From Mesostigma viride (lineage: Eukaryota > Streptophyta > Mesostigmatophyceae > Mesostigmatales > Mesostigmataceae), in contig RPFO01000115.1 in assembly GCA_009746045.1 (NCBI GenBank), positions 1,080,734-1,144,733 of the forward strand: a stretch of DNA of 64,000 nt. The letters run 5' to 3'. Positions 50,290 through 59,754 of this stretch are shown in pieces. The translations under genes and the position numbers were made by a program. The notes under the pieces were generated by a model. The model was not told the DNA's origin and searched no databases. It saw nothing but the letters and a program-made list of their open reading frames with translations. Position 1 is the first letter of the stretch. Every line of letters starts with the position of its first letter.

Positions 50290-51240
50290 TCACGCCCTCC
50301 TCTCCCTCCACCCCCCCCCCTCCCTAGTGTCCATCCGCCGCGGTGGCTTCAACTCCGGATGGCGGGAAATGAACACTTCGTAAATCTTCGACTTGGAGAC
50401 AGTATAGTAGCGCGCACCCTCCGAAAACGCTAGTGTATGTTTGTAATCCTTTCTTGTCCATTCACAATGAACATCCTTCATGTTCGGAGACGCCCGCGTC
50501 AAGTTATCATCCCTCCAGCACGCTTGTATCAGGGCAATGACTTCCGTCGGAAGCTCGTCTTTCCTCCTCCTCCTCTCTGGCGCACTCATCAAAAGGTCGT
50601 CCTCCCCTTCTTCCATTCCATCCCTGTGACCCCGAACAGTTGCGACAAAGCGCCTGTCAATCCCGAACGCGCGCTCCACAATCCTGTCCGGGACGCCCTC
50701 CATTGCCTTCGTAACAAGTCCACACAAGGCCCACCTAAGCCCACGATCCTTCTCAGATGTTCCCAAGTCGCCAAAAGCCTTCTTGATGGTATCCCGAAGA
50801 GATTCCGCCCAACTTTCAGGAAGCCCGTCGTCACAGTTCTTCCTCTTCTTAATGCCGTTGCTCTCGGCCACCATGGCATTTAGTCTTGAAGCTGCGCAAG
50901 ACAGAACCTCCGCGCTCATCTCTGGCGTCCTGTGGTTGTTTGCTTTCACGCGTTCCGCCATGATAGGAAAGATGTCATTGGCAATTTTGTACCCCTTGTT
51001 CTCGATGTACTTGTCGCTCCGGGGACCGCGAAGTGCAGGCTCCCGGTCGTCCTTGGACAAGGGACGCGAACCGTCGGAAACGGCCCCCCGCCCCGATTGC
51101 GCCATCAGACTTTGGTCAGACGGCAGCTGATTTTTTTCGCCTCTTAATCCCGCGGCACCGAAAGCCCTGAGGATGAGTAATGATAAATAATCACCATTAA
51201 AGACACGACGAAAACGATGGGCATCAAACAAGAACGACAA
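50290..51240 (-). CDS. N-terminal part of the 47-51 kb transposase-like gene
   Basis: 316 codons upstream of exon 1, in a different frame. Helical, charged (PEMSAEVLSCAASRLNAMVA, ESWAESLRDTIKKAFGDLG, RIVERAFGIDRRFVATVRG, KSKIYEVFISRHPELKPP); the segment near DRRFVATVRG looks like a helix-turn-helix, so DNA binding is plausible. The frame runs into a G-run (plus-strand C10 near 50312), where a one-base indel would join it to the next block. A possible 3' splice site (CATCCTCAG) lies at 51167, so the real exon may start at 51166. Confidence 0.5.
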   Translation of the reverse strand: MSFLFDAHRFRRVFNGDYLSLLILRAFGAAGLRGEKNQLPSDQSLMAQSGRGAVSDGSRPLSKDDREPALRGPRSDKYIENKGYKIANDIFPIMAERVKANNHRTPEMSAEVLSCAASRLNAMVAESNGIKKRKNCDDGLPESWAESLRDTIKKAFGDLGTSEKDRGLRWALCGLVTKAMEGVPDRIVERAFGIDRRFVATVRGHRDGMEEGEDDLLMSAPERRRRKDELPTEVIALIQACWRDDNLTRASPNMKDVHCEWTRKDYKHTLAFSEGARYYTVSKSKIYEVFISRHPELKPPRRMDTREGGGWRERRA

Positions 51241-51251
51241 GCGTCATTAAT

Positions 51252-51494
51252 AACGCCGGCCGGCGCAACTGGATACATGTAAACCATACAAAAGTGATTT
51301 TATGAAACACATACAGTTTGTCATTAATAACGACGGCCGGCGTAACTCGGGCGCAATTAAAAACCATTAAGAAGCAACTCAGGATATGCAGGCAGAAATC
51401 CTTCAGGTGTAAAAAAGATGTACAAACACACTTTTGGTAATGGGGCCTGATTGCGCAACTGCAAGATACCATTGGAAACGCCGGCCGGTGCAAC
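51252..51494. repeat. palindromic-motif repeat array, left part
   Basis: Three copies of an 18-bp near-palindrome, AACG[A/C]CGGCCGG[C/T]G[T/C]AAC, at 51252-51269, 51329-51346 and 51477-51494, embedded in related longer units. The array continues at 53886-54131 after the split-direct-repeat element. Confidence 0.75.
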
Positions 51495-51513
51495 TGGATG
51501 CATGTACATAAAC

Positions 51514-52123
51514 TCGGTTTTCTCTGAATATAGTTTAATTAACGCATGCGGGAAAGATAAGGCCGCCATGCCTTGGCCTGGATGTGGAAGGCTGTCTGCG
51601 ACATGGGCTGACTAATTCGATCTGTACAAAGGGTTTCCTGCTCGCCCGAATTTTCCTTGGATGACCCGGTTGTTTATAAGGGTCGGTGGCTATTAATTAG
51701 CGGTCCGAGAAAATTAATTGTAGGTTTTATACGACTTCACTTGCAAAGATTCGTGTTTGGTTGCACCAGCTGAGGTTAGGTGGGGACCTGTAGGGTCGGC
51801 TGGTTGCTTACCGAATCTTTGGCTGATTTGGGTTATTTAGTGAGTCGTGATTAATTATTGTATAGTGGATTCGGACCGACCCAAGGGGTCGATGGGCGCG
51901 TTTTATGGTTGTCAGTCTTGGGAACCTTGTACAACTACCTGTACGGTTAACGCACTAGCCTGGGGGTGCGTGGCCACGCTGTTTGTAGTGGCGTTTTCAG
52001 CACTGTTCAGGCCGGTGTGTGACGCATGCCGGTGTTAATTAATTTAGGATGATGTCAGCTTGTGTGTCGGCGGGCCATGCCTTAAGCAAGCTAGGCAGGC
52101 AATGATCCGCAATTGTTTCTTTC
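51514..52123. repeat. A1 repeat of the non-autonomous element
   Basis: 610 bp, starts TCGGTTTTCTCTGAATATAG, same as 53087-53696 except about two bases. Confidence 0.9.
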
Positions 52124-52957
52124 ACAATGGCGGCAATGGCCGCCTGTGCAAAATTGCACATTCTAGCGCGGGTTGCATCTGTCTTGTAGCCGAGGCAGAT
52201 GGTGGCACAACCGCTAAGTTGTTCGACCAAGCATAGTATAGTTGGTCGTGCAACGGAAAGAAAATTTAAATTTACCCCCATGTCGTTTTCCCCGGCTGCG
52301 GGTCTTTTTGACATGGGCGAAGGATGGGGCGCTACTCCGGCGGTTTGGCCAGCTTCGGCGGAGCTGTTTATAAGGTTCTAAAACAGCTCTAGTGTCACAT
52401 CGCAGGCTTGCCACCTTGCGATGGTGCGTGGGACGTGACCTGGACTCAAAAGGTCCCGAACCAGGTTCCTGTCAGCAACGACCTTTTTTTGTCATAAAAT
52501 ATTTTTTGTGGCGGCAGGTCAGTTGTCCAGCTGCCCCTGCCGAGGAGGGGTGGTTGGGGACAATAGGAGCCGCGCGAGAGTTGCGCTCCGAAGCTAGAAA
52601 TTTCCCTATTGCGAGACTCGAGTTGGGGAGGGCGTCTCAGGGAGGCGAGGCTACGCCAGACCTTTGTCGTTCCTTTTCGTCTCAGCACCTGCTGCGCGGC
52701 TCAGTCTATTATGGTGTCGTAAAACCTCTTTCCTTTTTGGACGGTTCCGGAATTGCGAAATGCTGGCTCTTTTTGAGGGCTTGCTTTTGGGGTGGTCACC
52801 GGCTTGTGTCGCATTGTAACCAGCGGGCCCCTGCGGGGGTTAATATAGCCTAGCGCGGGCTGAGTCGCCATTTAAGATGTTGCGACACGCTCTTTCGCGC
52901 ACGGTGGTCATGAGTTTAATCGGCGCAATGGGGTTGGCGCCAGGGGGGGTAATTGGG
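52124..52957. other. internal region of the non-autonomous element
   Basis: No domain recognised on either strand. A 153-codon frame at 52392-52853 exists but shows no family signature and is not called as a gene. Confidence 0.5.
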
Positions 52958-53086
52958 TGGAGGCTTCTTGCTTCCGCGTGCGGATTGAGAAACCTTAAGG
53001 CCACTGTTAACTGCTGCATTTGTGGCAGGGCTCCACTTATTGTATTCAATCAAATGCTGGTCTTCTTGGGAGCTGAGTGATTTTAA
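52958..53086. repeat. B1 repeat of the non-autonomous element
   Basis: 129 bp, starts TGGAGGCTTCTTGC, ends GAGTGATTTTAA; identical to 53712-53840 by eye. Confidence 0.9.
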
Positions 53087-53696
53087 TCGGTTTTCTCTGA
53101 ATATAGTTTAATTAACGCATGCGGGAAAGATAAGGCCGCCATGCCTTGGCCTGGATGTGGAAGGCTGTCTGCGACATGGGCTGACTAATTCGATCTGTAC
53201 AAAGGGTTTCCTGCTCGCCCGAATTTTCCTTGGATGACCCGGTTGTTTATAAGGGTCGGTGGCTATTAATTAGCGGTCCGAGAAAATTAATTGTAGGTTT
53301 TATACGACTTCACTTGCAAAGATTCGTGTTTGGTTGCACCAGCTGAGGTTAGGTGGGGACCTGTAGGGTCGGCTGGTTGCTTACCGAATCTTTGGCTGAT
53401 TTGGGTTATTTAGTGAGTCGTGATTAATTATTGTATAGTGGATTCGGACCGGCCCAAGGGGTCGATGGGCGCGTTTTATGGTTGTCAGTCTTGGGAACCT
53501 TGTACAACTACCTGTACGGTTAACGCACTAGCCTGGGGGTGCGTGGCCACGCTGTTTGTAGTGGCGTTTTCAGCACTGTTCAGGCCGGTGTGTGACGCAT
53601 GCCGGTGTCAATTAATTTAGGATGATGTCAGCTTGTGTGTCGGCGGGCCATGCCTTAAGCAAGCTAGGCAGGCAATGATCCGCAATTGTTTCTTTC
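53087..53696. repeat. A2 repeat of the non-autonomous element
   Basis: Abuts B1 directly, as expected of a circular junction copied into the element. Confidence 0.9.
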
Positions 53697-53711
53697 CCCT
53701 CCCTCCCACCC
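53697..53711 (-). promoter_or_regulatory. G-quadruplex motif at the A2/B2 junction
   Basis: The minus strand reads GGGTGGGAGGGAGGG, four G3 runs with one-base loops. It is found only between A2 and B2, not between A1 and the interior. Confidence 0.7.
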
Positions 53712-53840
53712 TGGAGGCTTCTTGCTTCCGCGTGCGGATTGAGAAACCTTAAGGCCACTGTTAACTGCTGCATTTGTGGCAGGGCTCCACTTATTGTATT
53801 CAATCAAATGCTGGTCTTCTTGGGAGCTGAGTGATTTTAA
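53712..53840. repeat. B2 repeat of the non-autonomous element
   Basis: Copy of 52958-53086 that closes the element; host sequence (CATACAAAAGTG) follows. Confidence 0.9.
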
Positions 53841-53885
53841 CATACAAAAGTGATTTGCACAAAACCCCTACAATTTGTCATGAGT

Positions 53886-54131
53886 AACGACGGCCGGCGT
53901 AACTCGGTTGCATTTGAAAACCACAAAGAAGCAACTCAGGTAGTGAAGGCGGAAATCCCAGAGGTGATAAAATGTTCACCAACACAAAATGTTGATAAGC
54001 GTGCAAGCTTTTGCAAATGCGCGCAAGATACCATTGGAAACGCCGGCCGGCGCAACTGGAACACCAAAACAAAAAACTTGATTTGCACGAAACCCATTCA
54101 GTTCGTCATGGATAACGACGGCCGGCGCAAC
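53886..54131. repeat. palindromic-motif repeat array, right part
   Basis: Motif copies at 53886-53903, 54039-54056 and 54114-54131, with spacings of about 153 and 75 bp like those left of the inserted element (about 148 and 77). Confidence 0.75.
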
Positions 54132-54231
54132 TTCATGGCACTCACCACTTTCACCAAATGCCATGTCGCCATTATATTGAGGAAAGCGAAGTATGCCCAC
54201 TTAAAGCTGTGGTCTGCAGAACATTGACACA

Positions 54232-56458
54232 AAATATGCATGGTATTTCAAGCAATGAATGCTATGTGTCAGGCATCAATGTCTTTATTGTATCCAAATG
54301 TGGTTAGGACGGAGGTTTACATTGGTTGCTATTTTAAGACAATGGCGTATAACCAAACATTGCACACACTCAAGAGTGTACTTATGCTGAACTGGAAAGG
54401 AACAATAAACCCCAATAAGGTAGATATTTTTCTTTTACATTTTAATTTTTTATATACTAGTTTATATAATATTATATTATATTAATTATATTATGCTATA
54501 TTATGTTATATGAAATAACATTAAAATTAACATAAAATTAAAATTATATATTAATTATAGTATATTATATAATTTATATTATATATTATATTCACGATGC
54601 TCTGTGTATTAATGAGATATCAGACACACCTACATCACATCGCCTTCGCCTTGATGTTTCCGTTGTATGGGTCCGGTCGGGCGTTGGTAGCTGGTCGACA
54701 ACAATTCTACATTTCCTAAAAAAAAATGCGACCGTGCCTACATTCGAAGGCGCGCTGTGGCTGACCTGAACTATCGGTGAACACCTCGGCGTCACTTGAC
54801 CGGCCTAGGTTGACATTTCGGCAGAGTAACGCTGCTTAAAGGATCATTGCGTAGTTCGCGCGATTTGGCTCTTTATATATGTTTTTGGAGACGACGAGCA
54901 AGCATCCGATTGGTCAGCCAATTCCTGTCCAGTCCTCGGACAGTGTCCAATCCGGTGCTTGGGATCCAGAAAACGTGCTCGAGCCTGGCCACTCTGTCGC
55001 GGGCGCCGCGCTAGTGGCGTCGCGCCCAAACCTGACCAGGCCATAGGAAAGGGCGGGGGCGAATGCAAGAATTATTGTTATATCCTGACCTGTCCTGGGG
55101 AAGGTCCGGGGCGAATGCAAGAATTAATATACCTGCGTATGCAACCAACACGGCCGATCCACATACATAATCCGACTGAGCTGGACGGTACGGACCAAAT
55201 TTCGGTGCAAATTGAGGCCCAAAAGCTATGTCGGCACGGTGCGCGCACCCCTTGCGGTAGTGGCCATGGCGACTGCCTTTAGACGAAACGTGGCAAATCT
55301 GGCACGCGGAAAGCAGAAAAAATGCTCGATTGTTGGAGAAAATTAGTTACTGATTCTAATTTATGGCGGGATGGTTGCGATCTATAATGTCGCGGGCTTT
55401 TTTTCTTTGCCATCGGCAGGGGGGGTCCGGCCTGAATTTCTGTCGGGATGAATAAAGTATAATGGATGCCTGCCGGGTTGATTGTCGATTGTTGCCAGTT
55501 TTGATGGTCGTAAGGAAAGCTAGTTTAATGATGTTTCTAAAGCCGTAAAAATTCCCGCTGCTATCTTTACCTTTCCCGTCATTTTGCGGTAAGATAACAT
55601 TAGCCCTGCGCGATGCGTACTGCCCAACCACTCCATGAAAGGGTGGACTTTCTTGTGCGCCTGGGCACGAATAAATGCCCGTTATGGTACGTTCTTGTGT
55701 TAAACGTCTTAAGCTAGCGTTTTCCTGCTTTCTTAGCTCGTTGAGCGTAAGCTTTTTGCCTTCTTTCCGGCCAGATGCAGCCAGAAAGTTGCGGGTCCTG
55801 GCGCTGCATCGCTGGATTCCTGGGTGTCTTTTAGCTAGTTAATCGTCTGTGACGTGGCTGGCTTTCTGCAGCGCGTGGCCCGCAACCTGTCGGGAAGGTG
55901 TAATGCTTTTATTTCCATGCTTCTCTGAAATTTCTTGTGCTTTATAGACAGTTGTGTTCGAGGAAATTCACGCGGTCTTCCTAAGCAGCGGCATCATTTT
56001 CCCCAGACACTGACGAGCTGGCACCTGTCTCCTAAAGAGAGCGGCTCGTGCTTGTTAGAAAGGAGGCAGTGTGCATTTTGCGGGACACAATGCTTTGGTG
56101 GCACATGCGTCAGGTAGGCTGTTCCAATGGTCTCTTCACCTTTCCCACTGAGTAAATGTTAGCATTTGTCATGCTAACCAGAGCAGCTAGCCACAGGTTG
56201 GCTGGATAAAAAGTCAGCTTATTTTCTCTTTATATACTGCGTGTGTGGTCCTCCACGTGTCCGGCTTGTTGGGCATTTTGGAAGAGGGTTTATAATGTGT
56301 TGTTGGGTGGAACAACTTGGTTGTTGGCACAAAATCACACATTATTAGCCTGAGATAGGCATGACATATGCTGCTCAGGCGTGTCGTCCTACCAGCCTTG
56401 TTGTTAAGGGTAGACTCACAAGGCTGGCTGTGCCGATGGAGGGGTGGGGCGTGCTAGC
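54232..56458. other. 2.2-kb stretch without a supported gene
   Basis: 54420-54600 is very AT-rich (TATAT and ATTATA words). A 24-base word near GGGCGAATGCAAGAATTA occurs twice, about 50 bp apart, near 55060-55130. Frames are short and without recognisable domains. Host promoter or intergenic DNA is possible. Confidence 0.45.
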
Positions 56459-56880
56459 CCCCCCCCACACCCACGCATGCATGCTAGCCCACCCCCACAC
56501 CCACGCATGCATGCTAGCCCACACTCACACCCACGCATGCATGCTAGCCCACCCCCACACCCACGCATGCATGCTAGCCCCCCCACACACCCACGCATGT
56601 GCATGCCAGCCCCCCCCACACCCACGCATGCATGACAGCCCCCCCCACACCCACGCATGCATGCTAGCCCCACACACACACCCACGCATGCATGCCAGCC
56701 CCCATACACACCCACGCATGCATGCCAGCCCCCCCCACACTTACGCATGCATGCTAGCGCCCCACACACACCCACGCATGCATGCCAGCCCCCCCCACAC
56801 CCACGCATGCAGGCTAGCCCACCCCCACACCCACGCATGCATGCCAGCCCACCCCCACACCCATGCGTGCATGCCAGCCC
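56459..56880. repeat. minisatellite, 14 units of about 30 bp
   Basis: Unit CCCACGCATGCATGCTAGCC plus CACCCCCACA, repeated 14 times with small changes. Every unit has GCATGCATG-type alternating purine-pyrimidine words. A 175-codon frame runs through it (His, Pro, Ala, Cys), but that is a by-product of the repeat. Confidence 0.95.
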
Positions 56881-57149
56881 ACCCCTAGCTTGAGCGTGCT
56901 TGTAAAGTTTTTGCATGGTTTATTAAAATGAGTGGAATATGTATTTATTGCATTAAATGTTAATTTTATCATGAATGAAAATGGTCAACATTGCCGAAGT
57001 GCCCCTAAATTGCTCAATATTGTGTGCTCAAGAATTCAATGAGGATTGTCATCATGGAAACCCGCACAAATTCACGATTCCGGGCATGCATGTGAAAGTA
57101 TCAAGAACAATTTTCAATTAAGAATGGTATCTCATTGTTCCATGAATCA

Positions 57150-58179
57150 ATATGACTCCATGTACGTAGACAAGCCATGATGACCCCATGGGAGCCTAAA
57201 TCCTCATCATTAAATACATAAATGCCACCCATGTACGTAGACGGGCCATGATGACACCAATGGAGCCTGAATCCTCATCATTTTGTTTTCTTTGACATCC
57301 ATGTACATACGTAGGCCAGCCATGATGACACCAATGGAGCCTGGATCCTCCTCATTAATTACATACATGCCATCCATGTACGTAGACAGGCCATGATGAC
57401 ACCATGGGAGCCTGAATCCTCATCATTTACTATTCCTTGACATCCATGTACGTAGACGGGCCATGATGACACCATGGGAGCCTGAATCCTCATCATTAAA
57501 TACATAAATGACATCCATGTACGTAGACAGGCCATGATGACACCATGGGAGCCTGAATCCTCATCATTTACTATTCCTTGACATCCATGTACGTAGACGG
57601 GCCATGATGACACCATGGGAGCCTGAATCCTCATCATTTACTATTCCTTGACATCCATGTACGTAGACGGGCCATGATGACACCATGGGAGCCTGAATCC
57701 TCATCATTTTGTTTTCTTTGACATCCATGTACATACGTAGGCCAGCCATGATGACACCAATGGAGCCTGAATCCTCATCATTAATTACATACATGCCATC
57801 CATGTACGTAGACAGGCCATGATGACACCATGGGAGCCTGAATACTCATCATTTACTATTCCTTGACATCCATGTACGTGGACGGGCCATGATGACACCA
57901 TGGGAGCCTGAATCCTCATGATTTACTATTCCTTGACATCCATGTACGTAGGCCAGCCATGGAGACACCATGGGAGCCTGAATCCTCCTCATTAATTACA
58001 TACATGCCAATGATCCATGTACGTAGACAAGCCATGATGACCCCATGGGAGCCTGAATCCTCATCATTTTTTTTTCTTTGACATCCATGTACGTAGACGG
58101 GCCATGATGACACCATGGGAGCCTGAATCCTCATCATTAATTACATAAATGACATCCATGTACGTAGACGGGCCATGAT
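57150..58179. repeat. satellite array, about 15 units of ~71 bp
   Basis: Units hold CATGTACGTAGACGGGCCAT, GATGACACCATGGGAGCC and TGAATCCTCATCATT, followed by one of a few variable linkers (TTACTATTCCTTGA, AAATACATAAATG, TTGTTTTCTTTGA). The array is interrupted at 58177-58179 by the DIRS-type element and resumes at 63986-64000, so it extends beyond the window. Confidence 0.95.
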
Positions 58180-58387
58180 TTGGTGAGCTATGCTCATTTT
58201 ATCTATGACTAACCTGCTGAGCGGAGAATGCAACGCCGTATAGCACCAAAAGAAAAAATAATTTTAGAAAAAATATTTTTTGTGCTGGCACCCGTACCCC
58301 AGCCACCCAGGTAGGGGTTGGCTGGAGAGGTGGTTGCTATAAAGGGTGGGCTTCCATTCTAGGGAAGCAGGTTGTTTTCTTTTGCCT
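58180..58387 (+). repeat. A1 repeat of the DIRS-type element
   Basis: 208 bp from TTGGTGAGCTATGC to CTTTTGCCT; one visible difference from 63559-63766. Confidence 0.92.
58338..58347 (+). promoter_or_regulatory. possible TATA box in A1
   Basis: CTATAAAGGG lies about 110 bp before the first gag ATG (58456). The same sequence occurs in A2. Confidence 0.4.
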
Positions 58388-58455
58388 GAGAACCTCACGT
58401 GACCACAACACAAAAAACAAAACGCAAGATAACACATCAAGCAGTATAACCTACC

Positions 58456-58881
58456 ATGTCCACAGTGACAGCCCCAGACCGGAATTTCCTAGCGAAACTC
58501 AAGCAAGCAGCCAAGGAGGGATGCACCCCAAAGGAGGCCGCCACTGCGGTTCAGAAGATCCTAGGGGAGGGGAACTGGCTAGAGCGGATCCAGAAGCTCA
58601 CTCCGGGGCGTGCCAAGAACGTCATGGACGTCCTGGAGGAACGGGGGTTTGTCAGCGACTGGGATGGGGAGGAGGCCCTGGCCGATGTGCTAGCAGCGCA
58701 ACTGGGGGAGGCTATTGCAGAGCCGGACCCACCAGTGTCAGCAGGTGCGGTGGGAACGGGGGTGTTCCCCCTTCGGCAGGTGGAAGCGGAGGGGCGGGGC
58801 ATGGTGGAGCGGGCGCTGGGGAGGACGATGGCGCTCCTGGGGCGATCGACCAGGCTGTGGCGGACCTGGACCGAAACCTAG
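58456..58881 (+). CDS. DIRS-type element gag-like ORF, first part
   Basis: 141 codons (MSTVTAPDRNFLAKLKQAAK, GCTPKEAATAVQKILGEGNW, GRAKNVMDVLEERGFVSDWD). Helical start, no zinc knuckle. The frame probably leaves the true coding path near 58800, where a second frame continues. Position and size suggest a Gag-like structural protein. Confidence 0.6.
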   Translation: MSTVTAPDRNFLAKLKQAAKEGCTPKEAATAVQKILGEGNWLERIQKLTPGRAKNVMDVLEERGFVSDWDGEEALADVLAAQLGEAIAEPDPPVSAGAVGTGVFPLRQVEAEGRGMVERALGRTMALLGRSTRLWRTWTET

Positions 58882-59558
58882 GTCGGCTGCTGGGGACCGA
58901 GACGGGCTATGCAACGCCAGCTGGAGGGCTTCCATCCCGGCCGGGCAACGCCCGCACTGGCGGAGATATTGGCGACCTAATATCGGCTATGTCGAAGCTG
59001 CTGGACCAGGCAAAGACTCCAGCAGCTGCAAGCCCAGCCGCAGCGACGGCTGCTGGCAGACTGGCGCGCACGAAGGGGGTGGCGCTGAGTGGGCATGCAG
59101 TGCCGGTGCTGGTGAGCAACATGCTGGAGGCGGTGCTGCCAGGAATGCTGGACTACGCGGAGAGCGTGGGGGGGAAGTCCATCCGTGCATCGTTAATGCT
59201 GACGATGCACGGCAGCTCAGCCAGCGGGGAGAGGCGGATGCTGCTCCTGCAGATGGCAGGAATTCTGGACACGATGGTGACAGAATTTGGCTACTGGGCC
59301 ACGCCACGCTCCGAAGTAATTCTGGAGCTGGCAGCAGCCGAGTACCTGGCAAAGCTGATCACGGCATGCCAGCTGGTGGATGTGGGGTCGACGGGTTGGA
59401 AGGGGACGCCGTCGGCAATGCTGCCATTCCAGGAGGGTGGAGCAATGCTGGCGTCTCCGGCGGTGCGGGCGGCGATGAGCATGGGGAAGCTGCAGCACAA
59501 GCTGGAGCAGGGTCCCGGCAAGAAGGGGCAGGGCGGCCCGTCCAACAACAACAAGTGA
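58521..59558 (+). CDS. DIRS-type element gag-like ORF, second part
   Basis: Only the part after about 58810 looks real (AIDQAVADLDRNLGRLLGTE, GDIGDLISAMSKLLDQAKTP, ALSGHAVPVLVSNMLEAVLP, GERRMLLLQMAGILDTMVTE, a Gly/Lys tail ending PSNNNK). Helical, with no known motif. It is one base out of phase with the first part; a C-run near 58767 is a candidate indel site. Confidence 0.6.
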   Translation: MHPKGGRHCGSEDPRGGELARADPEAHSGACQERHGRPGGTGVCQRLGWGGGPGRCASSATGGGYCRAGPTSVSRCGGNGGVPPSAGGSGGAGHGGAGAGEDDGAPGAIDQAVADLDRNLGRLLGTETGYATPAGGLPSRPGNARTGGDIGDLISAMSKLLDQAKTPAAASPAAATAAGRLARTKGVALSGHAVPVLVSNMLEAVLPGMLDYAESVGGKSIRASLMLTMHGSSASGERRMLLLQMAGILDTMVTEFGYWATPRSEVILELAAAEYLAKLITACQLVDVGSTGWKGTPSAMLPFQEGGAMLASPAVRAAMSMGKLQHKLEQGPGKKGQGGPSNNNK

Positions 59559-59754
59559 GGGAGCGGTGCCTTCTTCCACTACCTCTTCCAGCACCCCTGC
59601 CACCTCGTGACTGGTGGCAGCAGGTACGCTCAGGCCGTAGGCGCGATAGGATGAGTCGGGCTTTTAATGCTCGCACACTAGCCTGTCAGACGGTTAGGGC
59701 GTTAAACTGGATGGGGGGGGGGGGCGAGACCCGCCTGCTGTAGATTCAGCCCGT

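Larger units (their letters stand above)
51514..53840. mobile_element. non-autonomous split-direct-repeat element
   Basis: Order A1 (51514-52123), internal 834 bp, B1 (52958-53086), A2 (53087-53696), 15-bp C-rich spacer, B2 (53712-53840). A1/A2 are 610 bp and B1/B2 129 bp, nearly identical. This is the PAT/Kangaroo type of architecture, but the internal part lacks RT or recombinase motifs, so it would need enzymes in trans. It is inserted in a unit of the palindromic-motif array: the flank ATGTACATAAAC joins ATACAAAAGTGATTT as in the intact unit at about 51274-51295. No target duplication beyond a shared AA(C). Confidence 0.82.

Noticed and set aside
50290-50325. A 35-nt intron joining the two N-terminal blocks of the transposase-like gene
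   Set aside because: Too short for a spliceosomal intron; a one-base indel in the C10 run is simpler.
52392-52853. 153-codon frame inside the non-autonomous split-direct-repeat element
   Set aside because: No recognisable motif and no supporting homolog in the window; could be chance in a 52% GC region.
54232-56458. A host gene in the 54-56 kb stretch
   Set aside because: All frames are under about 110 codons with no domain, no splice-supported joins and no homology I can recognise.
56361-56888. 175-codon His/Pro/Ala/Cys-rich open frame
   Set aside because: It is the translation of the 30-bp minisatellite; both strands stay open simply because the unit length is a multiple of three.
57150-58179. 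Regular direct repeats that could look like a CRISPR array
   Set aside because: Units of ~71 bp repeat almost entirely, including the 'spacers', which are a few recurring linkers; no cas-like genes; the context is eukaryotic.
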